In this document: one piece after another, positions 1 through 9,265 of the stretch | How the letters are laid out: each line of letters starts with the position of its first letter | How positions within the stretch are numbered: the first letter of the stretch is position 1 | NCBI GenBank assembly: GCA_945905295.1 | Contig: CAMDPX010000017.1 | Span: 1 to 53,059 of the forward strand | From: Planctomyces sp. SH-PL62 | Lineage (GTDB): Bacteria; Planctomycetota; Planctomycetia; Planctomycetales; Planctomycetaceae | Length of the DNA: 53,059 bases | Reading direction: 5' to 3' | Translations under genes and position numbers: made by a program | Notes under the pieces: generated by a model | What the model was told of the DNA's origin: nothing | Seen by the model: the letters and a program-made list of their open reading frames with translations, nothing else | Databases searched by the model: none

Positions 1-44
1 TCGGCAACAACCTGGCGAATGATTTTCAATCACCAATCGGCCGA

Positions 45-66
45 CCTGAAAAAGACTCCCGACCCC
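45..66. repeat. Right half of a GGGGTCGGGAGTC-type palindromic element
   Basis: The stretch CCTGAAAAAGACTCCCGACC, ending in CCCC, matches the right arm of the complete inverted element at 43417-43502. The left arm would lie before the window or has been lost. Related copies are at 45604-45694 and, more distantly, 51307-51406. Confidence 0.7.
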
Positions 67-130
67 GTAGCGTGGTACGACAAGATCGCCTCGACCCGTT
101 GGCGAGTGACTGCTACCGTCCGCGCCGTTC

Positions 131-220
131 GTGGGGCATGTTTTCAACGTGCCCGTGAATGTCCGGACGTGGGCGTCCGGACTACGGTTTGGGTTCGGGC
201 ACGTTGAAAACGTGCACCAC
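131..220. repeat. Composite palindromic (REP/BIME-like) element before uppP
   Basis: Outer arms pair: GTGGGGCATGTTTTCAACG on the left and CGTTGAAAACGTGCACCAC on the right. A second hairpin sits inside (161-184) made of TCCGGACG/CGTCCGGA and ending in CTAC, the complement of GTAG. The element ends 16 bases before the uppP start. Relatives of the GGGCAGGTTGAAAACCTGCCC type are at 21749-21774 and 31245-31328. Confidence 0.75.
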
Positions 221-236
221 GGTTTGTGAGCTTCTC

Positions 237-1028
237 ATGGATGGTGCTCAACTTTGGCAGACGCTGATTCAAGGGACCGTGCAGGGAATCACCGAGTTTC
301 TGCCGATCAGCTCGAAGTCGCATTTGATCCTCGTCGGCAAATTGCTCGAACGCTGGTTCGGCACGACGGCAAGTTCCGCGGAAACGATCGAACTGATCGT
401 GGGGCTGCATCTGGGAACGTTGCTGGCCACGATCGTTGTGTACTGGCAAGACCTGTGGTCTTTGAGAAAACGTCATCGTCTGCTGCTGAATGTGATCATC
501 GGCAGCATTCCGGTGGCAGTGGTCGGACTGGCCTTCAAAGACTGGCTTGAGCAGACCTTAGTCTCGCCGTTGCTGGTTGGCTTGGGGCTGTTTATCACGG
601 CAACGTTTCTGTTCGCGGGCCAACGATTGGAGATCAGCTTGCTGGAGCTTGATCAGATGAAGTGGCCTCACGCCCTGGCAGTCGGCTGCTTTCAGACGCT
701 GGCCCTGTTGCCGGGAATTTCTCGCTCGGGGAGCACGATCGCCGGAGGACTGATGGTCGGGCTGACTCGCCATGCGGCGACGACGTTTTCCTTTTTGTTG
801 TCGGTCCCGGCCGTGGGGGGAGTCGTGTTGCTCAAGGGACTGGCGATGCGGCACTCGGAGAGTTTGGCGATCGGTCAATTGCTGTTCGGAGCGGTGATCT
901 CGTTTGCCGTCGGCATCGCCGCGCTGCGATTCTTGATTCGCATCGTCACGCAGCGACAACTGCATTGGTTCGCGTGGTACTGCTTGTTGTTGGGGACGGT
1001 CGTGACGGCGTGGCAGCTTTGGCCGTAA
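237..1028 (+). CDS. uppP: Undecaprenyl-diphosphatase (UppP/BacA family)
   Basis: Integral membrane phosphatase that dephosphorylates undecaprenyl diphosphate, recycling the lipid carrier for peptidoglycan and other envelope polymers. The 263-residue product has both family signatures: GITEFLPISSKSH near the N-terminus (Glu20, His29) and PGISRSGSTIAGG in the second half, plus about eight hydrophobic segments, and has normal length. The frame is open further upstream, but that part falls in a palindromic element, so the ATG at 237 that gives MDGAQLWQTL is preferred. No partner genes are adjacent. The family call is very secure. Confidence 0.95.
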   Translation: MDGAQLWQTLIQGTVQGITEFLPISSKSHLILVGKLLERWFGTTASSAETIELIVGLHLGTLLATIVVYWQDLWSLRKRHRLLLNVIIGSIPVAVVGLAFKDWLEQTLVSPLLVGLGLFITATFLFAGQRLEISLLELDQMKWPHALAVGCFQTLALLPGISRSGSTIAGGLMVGLTRHAATTFSFLLSVPAVGGVVLLKGLAMRHSESLAIGQLLFGAVISFAVGIAALRFLIRIVTQRQLHWFAWYCLLLGTVVTAWQLWP

Positions 1029-1035
1029 GAGCAAT

Positions 1036-1111
1036 GTTTAACCCCAACGCCATCGGCGTGGGCGCGTGGGCGAATCGACGTCCGCGCACGCCGATGGCGT
1101 TGCGGTTAAAC
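1036..1111. repeat. Palindromic element, GTTTAACC...GGTTAAAC family
   Basis: Left arm GTTTAACCCCAACGCCATCG pairs with CGATGGCGTTGCGGTTAAAC on the right, apart from a small mismatch, around a GC-rich centre. It begins 8 bases after the uppP stop. The remaining bases 1112-1448 hold no recognisable gene and presumably contain the promoter of the helicase gene. Confidence 0.75.
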
Positions 1112-1448
1112 AACTCGCTCCCAAAGATTGCTTCCGAAACCGTCTGGCGGATCTGGGGTTCCGGCACTAGAGTCCCCGCACTTCGGGCAATGCCCGCCGA
1201 ATCCAGTGGATGATGAAAGAGATTTCCGCCATCGGACTCGACTAGGTTTGATGGCGTGGAGCTGACGGGAACCGTCAGACATCTCATCCTGGATTTTTGA
1301 TTCGCTCGCACGCGGACGGTCGCAAGACGCCGCTCGAGCAGCCGCCAATTGGCCGTGGCGCGGATTCTCTGTTGAATCTGTTCGCGGTCCTCGCCGACTC
1401 CACTGTGAACGAGTCACCTCGGCGGCCAACTTTTTATTGGAGAGTGTT

Positions 1449-2867
1449 TTGAAGTTTTCTGAACTGGGATTGGCCGAGCCAATCGTGCGTGCCGTGGAAG
1501 CGGCTGGTTATGAAATTCCGACTCCGATTCAGGAGCAATCCATTCCGCTGGTGATCAGCGGCTGCGATCTGCTGGGAGTCGCTCAAACGGGAACGGGCAA
1601 GACGGCGGCGTTCGCGCTGCCGATTCTGCATCGACTGCTGCAACCCAATCGCCTGCCGCAAGGCCGCGGGGATCGCCGCAAAATTCGCGTGCTGGTGCTG
1701 TCTCCAACTCGCGAGCTGGCTGTGCAGATCAGCGAGAGCTTCGCGACGTATGGCGCTGGCACCGGACTGCGACAGCTCGTCGTGTTCGGCGGCGTCAGCC
1801 AATTCCACCAAGTGAAGTCATTGCGAGCGGGCGTCGACATTCTCGTCGCGACTCCCGGCCGATTGTTGGATCTGCGCGAGCAAGGATTCATCGACCTCAG
1901 CCACGTCGAAGTGCTGGTGCTGGACGAAGCGGATCGGATGCTCGACATGGGCTTCCTGAATAGCGTGCGACGCATCGTGGCCGATGTGCCGAAAGAGCGA
2001 CAGACGCTGTTCTTCTCCGCAACGATGCCGAATGATGTCCGCCAACTGGCCGACTCGATGCTGTGTCATCCGCAGCGAGTCGAGATCACTCCGGTGGCCA
2101 CCACTGCCGAGCGAGTTCAACAGTCGGTCTATTTCGTCGAGAAGCCAAACAAGGTCCGCCTACTGCGGCATCTGCTGCGGCAAGAGGGTGTGACTCGCAC
2201 GCTGGTCTTCACCAAGACCAAGCATGGTGCCGACAAAGTCGTGCGCATGCTCGAAGATTCCAATTTCTCGGCCGACGCGATTCACGCGAACCGATCGCAG
2301 TCGCAACGGCAGCGAGCTTTGACGAACTTCAAAACCGGTCGCACGAGCGTGCTGGTCGCGACCGACATCGCCTCACGCGGCATCGACGTGGACAGCATCA
2401 CGCACGTCATCAACTACGACCTGCCGCTGGAAATCGACAACTACGTCCACCGCATCGGCCGCACGGCCCGCGCGGGAGCCAGTGGTATCGCCATCTCGTT
2501 CTGCTCACCGGAAGAACGCGGCCTGCTGACGTCGATCGAGCGACTGATTCGCCAACGACTCGAGCAGCGTCACGATCTCCCAGCATTTGCGGCCGAGCCA
2601 CCTCGCCAAGCTCACAGCACTGGCCACGCCGATGACCGTCGAGCGACTCATGGCAACAACTCGCTGCCGCAGACCGCCGCTGTCATCCAACCGCGCCGCG
2701 CCTTCACCGACAATGGCCCGCCAGCGAATCACTCGGCTCGCCGACCGAACAGCGCCCCGCGTCGTCCGGCCACTCCGAACGGTGAATTCAGTGGCCCACC
2801 GAGCCGCGGCCCGAAACGGCCACGCCGCTTCGGGAAGCCCAATCGCTTCGCCTCTTCAGGGCGGTGA
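1449..2867 (+). CDS. rhlE: DEAD-box ATP-dependent RNA helicase, RhlE type
   Basis: RNA helicase likely acting in ribosome assembly or mRNA turnover in the cytoplasm. Motifs seen in order: Q motif (PTPIQEQ), motif I AQTGTGKT, Ia PTRELAVQ, GG, motif II DEAD, motif III SAT, and motif VI HRIGRTARAG. The last ~90 residues are a disordered Pro/Arg/Asn-rich tail, usual for RNA-binding extensions in this family. The start is taken as TTG at 1449 because GGAGAG lies 5-7 bases upstream and the product then begins MKFSELGL, as RhlE proteins do; TTG at 1437 is the alternative. A strong terminator follows at 2901. Confidence 0.92.
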   Translation: MKFSELGLAEPIVRAVEAAGYEIPTPIQEQSIPLVISGCDLLGVAQTGTGKTAAFALPILHRLLQPNRLPQGRGDRRKIRVLVLSPTRELAVQISESFATYGAGTGLRQLVVFGGVSQFHQVKSLRAGVDILVATPGRLLDLREQGFIDLSHVEVLVLDEADRMLDMGFLNSVRRIVADVPKERQTLFFSATMPNDVRQLADSMLCHPQRVEITPVATTAERVQQSVYFVEKPNKVRLLRHLLRQEGVTRTLVFTKTKHGADKVVRMLEDSNFSADAIHANRSQSQRQRALTNFKTGRTSVLVATDIASRGIDVDSITHVINYDLPLEIDNYVHRIGRTARAGASGIAISFCSPEERGLLTSIERLIRQRLEQRHDLPAFAAEPPRQAHSTGHADDRRATHGNNSLPQTAAVIQPRRAFTDNGPPANHSARRPNSAPRRPATPNGEFSGPPSRGPKRPRRFGKPNRFASSGR

Positions 2868-2900
2868 CATTCGGAATTGAGTCAGAGCAATTGAATCAAC

Positions 2901-2944
2901 GAAGCCCAGAATTCTTAGTGAGAATTCTGGGCTTCGTTCTTTTG
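2901..2944 (+). terminator. Rho-independent terminator after the helicase gene
   Basis: GAAGCCCAGAATTCT and AGAATTCTGGGCTTC form a perfect 15-bp stem with a short TAGTG loop, followed by a T-rich run (GTTCTTTT). Confidence 0.92.
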
Positions 2945-3295
2945 GCCAGTCATTCGTGCGTACCATTCCGCCGCAAATGTGTTGCATTATTTTTGTCAAA
3001 ATGCTCGATTGCCAGCGACCTTCTTCTCCCGGATTATCCCGAAGCGATTCGCGGGCCTACACCGTTGGTCTTGTTGTTCGACATGCTCTACGAGCGAAAC
3101 GTCTTTGAATTTCCGCTGCCGAAGTGATTGATCCGTTGCGACAGAAATGTCGCCACTGCGACTTGGCCAAGAGTCGCAGAGTTGAAGGCGAAGACGCTTT
3201 CCGGTTCCTGGCGCGGTCCTCGACGTTCGCAGTCTCAAGCAAGTGCGAAGCTTCGTCCCCATTTCTTGGCTGATATGGCCTAAAGGAAACTTTCC
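2945..3295. other. Intergenic region with no gene recognised
   Basis: Short open frames exist on both strands but none has a family signature or ribosome binding site. The last bases (TAAAGGAAACTTTCC) carry the ribosome binding site of the next gene. The promoter for that gene must lie here but no clear core elements were identified. Confidence 0.6.
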
Positions 3296-6200
3296 ATGCG
3301 TTGCTCATCCTGGTTGAACTTGATTCGCACCCGTCTGTCATCCCCGAAACGCCGCGTTCGGACGATTCCCTCTTCGCGAACGACCGAGCAGCTTGAATCG
3401 CGAGCACTCCTGACGGTTTCCGCATTCATGATCGGTTCGGAGTTGTCGATCGTCTCCACGGGACCGGACAACATCGTGGTCCGCGAAAATCCGACGAATG
3501 CCGGCAAAGTTCAAGTGCTGGCGAACGGCGCGAACGTCGCCCTGGCTTCAACCAATGCCAATTCGGTGAGCGCCATCAGCATTTCTGGCAGTGACTCCAA
3601 CAATGCAATTGACCTGAGCGGCGTGCTCGCAGCGGTGTTCAGCAATGCCTCGTTGCAGATCAACGTCCAGGCGGGAGATGGCGACGATCTAATTATTGGA
3701 AGCCCAGATGTCGCCAACAATCTGTCTGGATTCAACGGAGCTGACACGCTCGTCGGAGGCAGCCAAGCCGACACGCTCAATGGGGAAGATGGGAATGACT
3801 CCATTCGCGCTGGCGACGGAAATGACAGCTTGATTGGCGACGATGGAGCGGATCGGATCAATGGTGAGGGAGGCAATGATACGGTCAATGCGGGGGATGG
3901 CTCGGACATCATCAATGGTGGTGACGGCGACGACAGTCTGTCTGCCGGCAATGGCTCGGATTCGATGTCTGGCGGAAATGGCAACGATTTCTTGAATGGC
4001 GAATCGGGCAACGACACATTGCGAGGGGACGCGGGCTTCGACTCGATCCTTGGCGGAAGCGAGGATGATTCGCTCGACGGTGGAGACGACAACGACACGG
4101 TCAACGGGCAAGCTGGCAATGACACGGTCGGCGGCGGTGCGGGGAGTGACCTGCTTTTGGGAGACCTCGGCGCTGACTCGATGCAGGGTGGCGACGGCGA
4201 TGACGTCGTCAACGGCCAGGCCGGTAACGACACGCTCGAAGGGGGCAACGGCAGTGATCAACTCATCGGCGGCAACGATCAGGACATTCTCTATGATGAC
4301 TTCCGCATTCAGACCAACAGCGGAACTGGGAACGACACACTGCTCGGTGGATCGGGCAATGACACGTTGATTGCAACCGGTGGTTCCGATTCGCTGGACG
4401 GTGGCATTGGGAACGATCTGTTGGATACTCGTTCGGCCTCGTTGAGCATCAACGACGTGCAAATCATTCCGGAAGGGAATTCCGGATCGCGGACGGTGAC
4501 GTTTACCGTCACGCTCTCATCGGGACTGGGAGTTCCTGTCACCGTCAATTTCGCGACCAGTTCGGATGGCACGAATACCGGAGGGACGGCGACCGCCGGA
4601 AGCGACTACCTCGCGACGAGCGGCACACTGACATTTGCCGTCGGTCAAACCAGTCGGACCGTTTCCGTAACGGTGCTGGGAGACACACTCAACGAGTCCG
4701 ACGCGGAGACGTTCTTCGTGAATCTCTCCAACTCGGTTAACGCGACCATCGCAGATGGCTTGGGCGAGGGGCGCATCTTCGATGATGACCCCGCGCCGCC
4801 TCCGCCGGTCTTGGACATTTTCTTGTTGCTGGACGATACGGGAACTTTCACCAACGCCGGACCAACGATTCGAACCGCGTTCCCCTCGATCATCGCGCAG
4901 CTTCAAGCCAATTTCCCCGGTGCGGACCTGGCCTTTGGAGTCGGCCGATTCGAGGACTATTCCGCTTCGGCGAATGGCGACCGGCCGTTCATTTTGAATC
5001 AGCCGATCATCACCGATGACACCGTCGGATTCTCGGCCGCGATTGATGCGGCATTGAACCGATCGTCTCCCGGTAGCGGAGGTGATCTTCCGGAAACCGG
5101 CATCGAAGGACTCTTTCAAGTGGCGACCGGAGCGGGATTCGATGGCAACAACGATGGCGACACCACCGACAGCGGTGCGGCAGGTTTAGCGGCAACGCAA
5201 ACGACCCCCACGGCTGGCGGCGATGTTCCCGCATACTCCTCGTTCACACCGGACGCGGCCAATAACGTCCTCGCTCCGACTGTTCCCGTCGCAGGGGCAA
5301 CCACCGGAGTTGGATTCCGGGCCGGCGCACGGCACATCGTCTTGCTGCCGACAGATGCAGGTTTCAAGTTTGAAGCAGACTCCGTGAATCCCTACACCGG
5401 CGTCGGTGGAGTGACGGTGGCGGCGAGTGCGTTCACGCCCAATTCATCGAATGTCACTCCTCAAGGCCGAGGTGCGCGTATTCAAGCGACGATTGATGCC
5501 CTCATTGCCGACAACATTGAAGTCATCGGCCTGGGGACAGCAGTTGGTTCAGCAGCAACTCCGCGAGTGCAACTGGAAGCGCTGGCCATTCTCACCGGAG
5601 CCCTCAATCGCACGTCGACTCCACTAGAGAACGGCATCACCCCCGGAGCATCGGCGGACGACATTCAACCGAACTCTCCGCTGTACTTCCTCATCAATCC
5701 GGGAGACGCGGTCGGACTTGCGGCGGCGATTGTGAACGGCGTCACCGGAGCGGTCGGAAATCCTCCGCCTCCGCCGCCGGCCCCTCCGCCACCAACACCG
5801 CCGGCGGCTGGAACTCAGACCGACACCCTGCTTGGCAACGATGGCAATGACACCTTGCTGGCTGGCGAAACGAACGATTTTCTCAACGGCGGAGCAGGCA
5901 GTGACTTCATGGACGGCGGCGATGGGGCGGACTCCATGCTCGGTGGTTCCAGCAACGACACGCTCAATGGAGGGGGCGGTAACGACACCGTGGACGGCCA
6001 AGGAGGCAATGATTCCGTCAACGGCGGAGTCGGCGACGATACGATGGTCTGGAATGGCGTAGGCGATGGCATTGATACCCTGACCAGCACTTCGGGAGCC
6101 GATTCACTCATCGTCAATGGAACCGCGTTAGTCAACACCTTCGTCATCGGGAAGAGCAGTTCGGGAACCCTGCAAGTCTCGGAAGGGAGTGCCTCGATTG

Positions 6201-7177
6201 TCGTGTCGAGCCTCGTGACCAGCGTGTTCCTCAATGCGGGACTCGGGAACGACACCGTGACGATCAATGACCTCAGCGGAGTCGCACCGGCGCTTCTGTT
6301 CGTGAACGGCGACGGCGGAAACGACACCATCAATGCCTCGTCCGCGACGCTGGGAAGCATCCGCTTGGGAATCAACGGCGGCGACGGGAACGACACCGTC
6401 AATGGCAGCCTTGGCAACGACACCATCGACGGCGGAAATGGAGATGACTCGCTAATCGCCAATGCTGGGAATGACACGCTCATCGGGGGAACCGGCAACG
6501 ATCTGTTGAACTCCGGCGCTGGCAATGATCGCGCTGTCGGAGGAGATGGAAATGACATCGTGCTCGGCGGCGATGGCAATGACCAACTGTCCGGCGATCT
6601 GGGAAATGACTCGCTGGATGGCGGTAATCAAGACGACACGCTGACGGGCGATCTGGGCGATGACACGCTCGTCGGCGGCAGCGGCAACGATTCGATGTCC
6701 GGCAATTCCGGCTTTGACTCGCTGTCGGGCGGTCTTGGAAACGACACCTGCGATGGCGGTGTCAACGACGACATCGTCAACGGCAATGAGGGAGACGACA
6801 AACTCCGTGGCGGCGACGGCAACGACTCGATCACCGGAGACCTCGGCAACGATGAACTCGTGGGGGGCGACGGCAACGACACGCTGATCGCCGGAGACGG
6901 CAATGACGGCGTCTCAGGCGGCGACGGCGACGACATCCTGAATGGCGGAGCCGGCAACGACACCCTCGCGGGGGGAGATGGCAACGACTCAATCTATGGC
7001 GGAGCGGGAAATGACATCGCGCTCGGCGAAGACGGAGACGACCGCATCGACGGCCAATCCGGCCAAGACACGATCTCCGGAGGCACCGGCACCGACACCA
7101 TCCTCGGCACCGGCGATGTCATCGACGAGACGTTCGTGTTCACCCCCGCCATGCTGGCCGCTTTGGACGGCATCTAA
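3296..7177 (+). CDS. Large secreted calcium-binding repeat protein with Calx-beta and VWA-like domains
   Basis: A 1293-residue surface or secreted protein. The N-terminus is basic and contains RTTEQLESRALLT, resembling the LEPR-XLL motif found at the start of many planctomycete extracellular proteins. Order seen: RTX-type GGxGxDxhx nonapeptides (~125-375), a Calx-beta domain (~380-490; GTATAGSDY...LTFAVGQTSRTV...NESDAETF), a proline linker, a VWA-like region (~503-820; ILLLDDTGT-like MIDAS start), a second Pro linker, then two more RTX blocks (~840-930 and ~1030-1275). Calcium would fold the nonapeptides into beta-rolls. A good ribosome binding site (AAAGGAAA) precedes ATG 3296. No type I secretion genes are near, so the export route is unknown. 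Adhesion or matrix role is inference. Confidence 0.88.
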   Translation: MRCSSWLNLIRTRLSSPKRRVRTIPSSRTTEQLESRALLTVSAFMIGSELSIVSTGPDNIVVRENPTNAGKVQVLANGANVALASTNANSVSAISISGSDSNNAIDLSGVLAAVFSNASLQINVQAGDGDDLIIGSPDVANNLSGFNGADTLVGGSQADTLNGEDGNDSIRAGDGNDSLIGDDGADRINGEGGNDTVNAGDGSDIINGGDGDDSLSAGNGSDSMSGGNGNDFLNGESGNDTLRGDAGFDSILGGSEDDSLDGGDDNDTVNGQAGNDTVGGGAGSDLLLGDLGADSMQGGDGDDVVNGQAGNDTLEGGNGSDQLIGGNDQDILYDDFRIQTNSGTGNDTLLGGSGNDTLIATGGSDSLDGGIGNDLLDTRSASLSINDVQIIPEGNSGSRTVTFTVTLSSGLGVPVTVNFATSSDGTNTGGTATAGSDYLATSGTLTFAVGQTSRTVSVTVLGDTLNESDAETFFVNLSNSVNATIADGLGEGRIFDDDPAPPPPVLDIFLLLDDTGTFTNAGPTIRTAFPSIIAQLQANFPGADLAFGVGRFEDYSASANGDRPFILNQPIITDDTVGFSAAIDAALNRSSPGSGGDLPETGIEGLFQVATGAGFDGNNDGDTTDSGAAGLAATQTTPTAGGDVPAYSSFTPDAANNVLAPTVPVAGATTGVGFRAGARHIVLLPTDAGFKFEADSVNPYTGVGGVTVAASAFTPNSSNVTPQGRGARIQATIDALIADNIEVIGLGTAVGSAATPRVQLEALAILTGALNRTSTPLENGITPGASADDIQPNSPLYFLINPGDAVGLAAAIVNGVTGAVGNPPPPPPAPPPPTPPAAGTQTDTLLGNDGNDTLLAGETNDFLNGGAGSDFMDGGDGADSMLGGSSNDTLNGGGGNDTVDGQGGNDSVNGGVGDDTMVWNGVGDGIDTLTSTSGADSLIVNGTALVNTFVIGKSSSGTLQVSEGSASIVVSSLVTSVFLNAGLGNDTVTINDLSGVAPALLFVNGDGGNDTINASSATLGSIRLGINGGDGNDTVNGSLGNDTIDGGNGDDSLIANAGNDTLIGGTGNDLLNSGAGNDRAVGGDGNDIVLGGDGNDQLSGDLGNDSLDGGNQDDTLTGDLGDDTLVGGSGNDSMSGNSGFDSLSGGLGNDTCDGGVNDDIVNGNEGDDKLRGGDGNDSITGDLGNDELVGGDGNDTLIAGDGNDGVSGGDGDDILNGGAGNDTLAGGDGNDSIYGGAGNDIALGEDGDDRIDGQSGQDTISGGTGTDTILGTGDVIDETFVFTPAMLAALDGI

Positions 7178-7212
7178 CCTCTAAGAACCAAGGAGGGTTC
7201 TCAAGTCACACC

Positions 7213-7253
7213 AAAGCCCGGCATCCCTCAAGATGCCGGGCTTTGACTGTTTT
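7213..7253 (+). terminator. Rho-independent terminator after the repeat-protein gene
   Basis: AAAGCCCGGCATC pairs with GATGCCGGGCTTT around a CCTCAA loop and is followed by GACTGTTTT. Confidence 0.9.
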
Positions 7254-7264
7254 GTGGATGTCCC

Positions 7265-7329
7265 GTGAGCCGCAAGGCGCTAGCCGCGGGTTGGCTTCAT
7301 CGACCTGCGGTTAGCGCCTTGCGGCTCAC
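7265..7329. repeat. 65-bp palindromic element, GTGAGCCGCAAGGCGCTAGC family
   Basis: Arms GTGAGCCGCAAGGCGCTAGC and GGTTAGCGCCTTGCGGCTCA (then C) are inverted repeats with one mismatch. A second copy of identical length lies at 37076-37140, and a related element at 9588-9650 shares the GAGCCGxAAxGCGCTAGC core. Bases 7330-7517 show nothing else recognisable. Confidence 0.85.
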
Positions 7330-7517
7330 AAAACTGTAGAACCGCACCGCGAACATGAACCGGTCCCGAGGTTTCATCGCCACCAAGGAAACGACAACGC
7401 ATCGCGCATTGGCAAAAGCCGAGCGTCGTTCAGCGCGACGTGACATTGGCAAGTAAATCGCCCGAGTTGTCATTAAAGTCTCATGGTCCAATTCACGCAT
7501 CAAAAGCGAGCATTGCC

Positions 7518-8348
7518 ATGAAGCATTTTGTCGTCGTCGTTCTCTGGCTGCTGGCGTCTGCCGGAATAATCTCCGCTTGGGAGTCAGATGCAGCGAAGGT
7601 TGATCGTGGTTCAAAGACGGCAAAAGCCGGGTTTCAGAACGAGGATGAAATCCGGGACAAGTTCAACAACTGGAAGACCGACGCGGATGCTCGCGCATGG
7701 CTTGAAGCGATGAATCATCAGATTGCCGAGATCAACAGCGTCTCGGCGTCAAAGCCGCATGGCGAAAAAGCGGACGTCGAAGTGACAGTCAAAACGAAGT
7801 CCGGCGAACGAGTCGAACGGATTTCAATCAAGCTCGTCAGCAGTCCAAACGGATTCAACCAGATCGACAAGCGCTGGCTGAAGACGTACGCGCAAATGTG
7901 GAAGATGCCGCCCGAGGTCGTTGAAGCGTTGAAATTGTTCGTCGGTGAGACGCCGCCGCGCGAATCCAGCCGCGACAAGCGGCGAATGTATCTGGATGAA
8001 CTGGACGAGAACGCTCAGCAAGCCGTTCTGGACTTCTTCAAGAAGAATAAAGACGAGATCGTTTCCGACCTGCTGGCCGGTGACGGCACTCACGCGGCTG
8101 ACTGGATGATGGTCGCACATAAAGCAACCGACAAACCCAAGTGGGTCATTCGCTCCTCAGCCGACGCAATCAAGTTCTACAGCGAAGGCCCGGTGGAACT
8201 CACCAAAGCCGGCAACCTGAAAATCGGCCGCATCACCATGCAACGCAAAGGGGGCGACAACGGCCGAGAAACCGCCAAGATGTTGCAGTTCAAAATCAAC
8301 CCCGTCCAACTTTTCGATGCCAAGGTTGAGCCGGGTGGCACGCCCTGA
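7518..8348 (+). CDS. Exported protein resembling a type II restriction-endonuclease fold
   Basis: A 276-residue product. Residues 1-20 (MKHFVVVVLWLLASAGIISA) look like a signal peptide with an A-x-A-like cleavage site, so export is predicted. The rest resembles PD-(D/E)XK restriction enzymes: KADVEVTVK followed by ERISIKL (a candidate D...xxK active-site pair), GFNQIDKRWL, and a C-terminal GRITMQRKGGDNGRETA then MLQFKIN stretch, as in several type II enzymes. No methyltransferase is adjacent, consistent with a protein that does not meet the chromosome. ATG 7518 was chosen because it starts the signal peptide; no strong ribosome binding site is visible. The nuclease assignment is inference and a plain hypothetical secreted protein is possible. 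Confidence 0.5.
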   Translation: MKHFVVVVLWLLASAGIISAWESDAAKVDRGSKTAKAGFQNEDEIRDKFNNWKTDADARAWLEAMNHQIAEINSVSASKPHGEKADVEVTVKTKSGERVERISIKLVSSPNGFNQIDKRWLKTYAQMWKMPPEVVEALKLFVGETPPRESSRDKRRMYLDELDENAQQAVLDFFKKNKDEIVSDLLAGDGTHAADWMMVAHKATDKPKWVIRSSADAIKFYSEGPVELTKAGNLKIGRITMQRKGGDNGRETAKMLQFKINPVQLFDAKVEPGGTP

Positions 8349-8437
8349 GTCATCGAAGGGCGTGGCTCGAAAGACTTGTTTGGGACATGCTCCAGATTCA
8401 GCCACGCCTCGCCAATGATTCTGATCTGCCTGCCGGA

Positions 8438-9265
8438 TCATTTCACGGCCCCGAATCTCGACCACGATTGGCTGGGCCAGTAGAGGTAGGTCACGACACC
8501 GGTGATATCGCCGTGTGAGAGAAATCCGAAATTGCGACTGTCGTTCGAGAGTTCGCGGTTGTCTCCCATCACAAAGTAAGCACTGGCCGGAACGGTTTGT
8601 TTCGAGACCTTCGGCGGTGGACTCGTGGCCGCCTTTTCGGAATATCGATGCTGAACCTCGCCGTTGATGAGCAACTCTCGCTCAGTGACTTCCACGGTGT
8701 CGCCCGGTAAGCCGACGATGCGTTTGACGAAGGTTTGCCGGCGATTCTCCGGGTTGCGAAACACGATCACCTCGCCACGAGCAAACGTTCGCGTCAAGAC
8801 GCCCAACTTGTTCGTCAGAATGCGGTCACCGGGAATCAGCGTGGGAGACATGCTCGACGTTGGGATGACGAACGCTTCCACCAAGTTCGCCTTGATCAAC
8901 ATCGCCAACCCGACAGCAAACGGGACGCTGGTCATCGGCAACAAAATATAGACCGCCAGACGGTTGTAGTCTTGAAGCGTGTAATTCTGGCCGCTCAGAG
9001 ACAACGCGATCCGTTTGGCATCCGCCGCGGACCAAACCGACAAGATCAACAGAACAAGCAGGCAAACCGCAAACAGGATGAGACACGCAGTGGATGTCGC
9101 GAGCAAAGACAGCCCCACCGCCAGAGGCCCGAATAACATCATCAAGCAGAAGATGATCAATCCTCGCCCTGCTCGACCGCAATAAAGCTGCCCCAACCCC
9201 GGGCAGAACATCGACAACGATGACGCCAACCACGGGATGCGAACGTTCGAGGTTTCATTACTCAT
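8438..9265 (-). CDS. lepB: Signal peptidase I
   Basis: Membrane serine protease removing signal peptides from exported proteins. The 275-residue protein has an N-terminal Gly/hydrophobic region with several membrane segments (~30-125), then the family boxes: IPTSSMSPTL with nucleophile Ser138, RGEVIVFRNP, FVKRIVGLPGDTVEV with general base Lys181, and GDNRELSNDSRNFG. It is the third gene of a minus-strand group; its ATG overlaps the end of the preceding gene by 8 bases and has an AAGGAG site. The membrane-rich N-terminal extension is longer than in the E. coli enzyme. Confidence 0.95.
   Translation of the reverse strand: MSNETSNVRIPWLASSLSMFCPGLGQLYCGRAGRGLIIFCLMMLFGPLAVGLSLLATSTACLILFAVCLLVLLILSVWSAADAKRIALSLSGQNYTLQDYNRLAVYILLPMTSVPFAVGLAMLIKANLVEAFVIPTSSMSPTLIPGDRILTNKLGVLTRTFARGEVIVFRNPENRRQTFVKRIVGLPGDTVEVTERELLINGEVQHRYSEKAATSPPPKVSKQTVPASAYFVMGDNRELSNDSRNFGFLSHGDITGVVTYLYWPSQSWSRFGAVK

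Noticed and set aside
2864-3127. Small gene after the helicase
   Set aside because: The frame overlaps the helicase stop and runs through its terminator; no ribosome binding site or family signature.
3511-4462. Long antisense frames (245 and 257 codons) under the RTX gene
   Set aside because: They come from the repeat structure read backwards (Pro/Ser and Val/Ile-rich); no start signals and no family.
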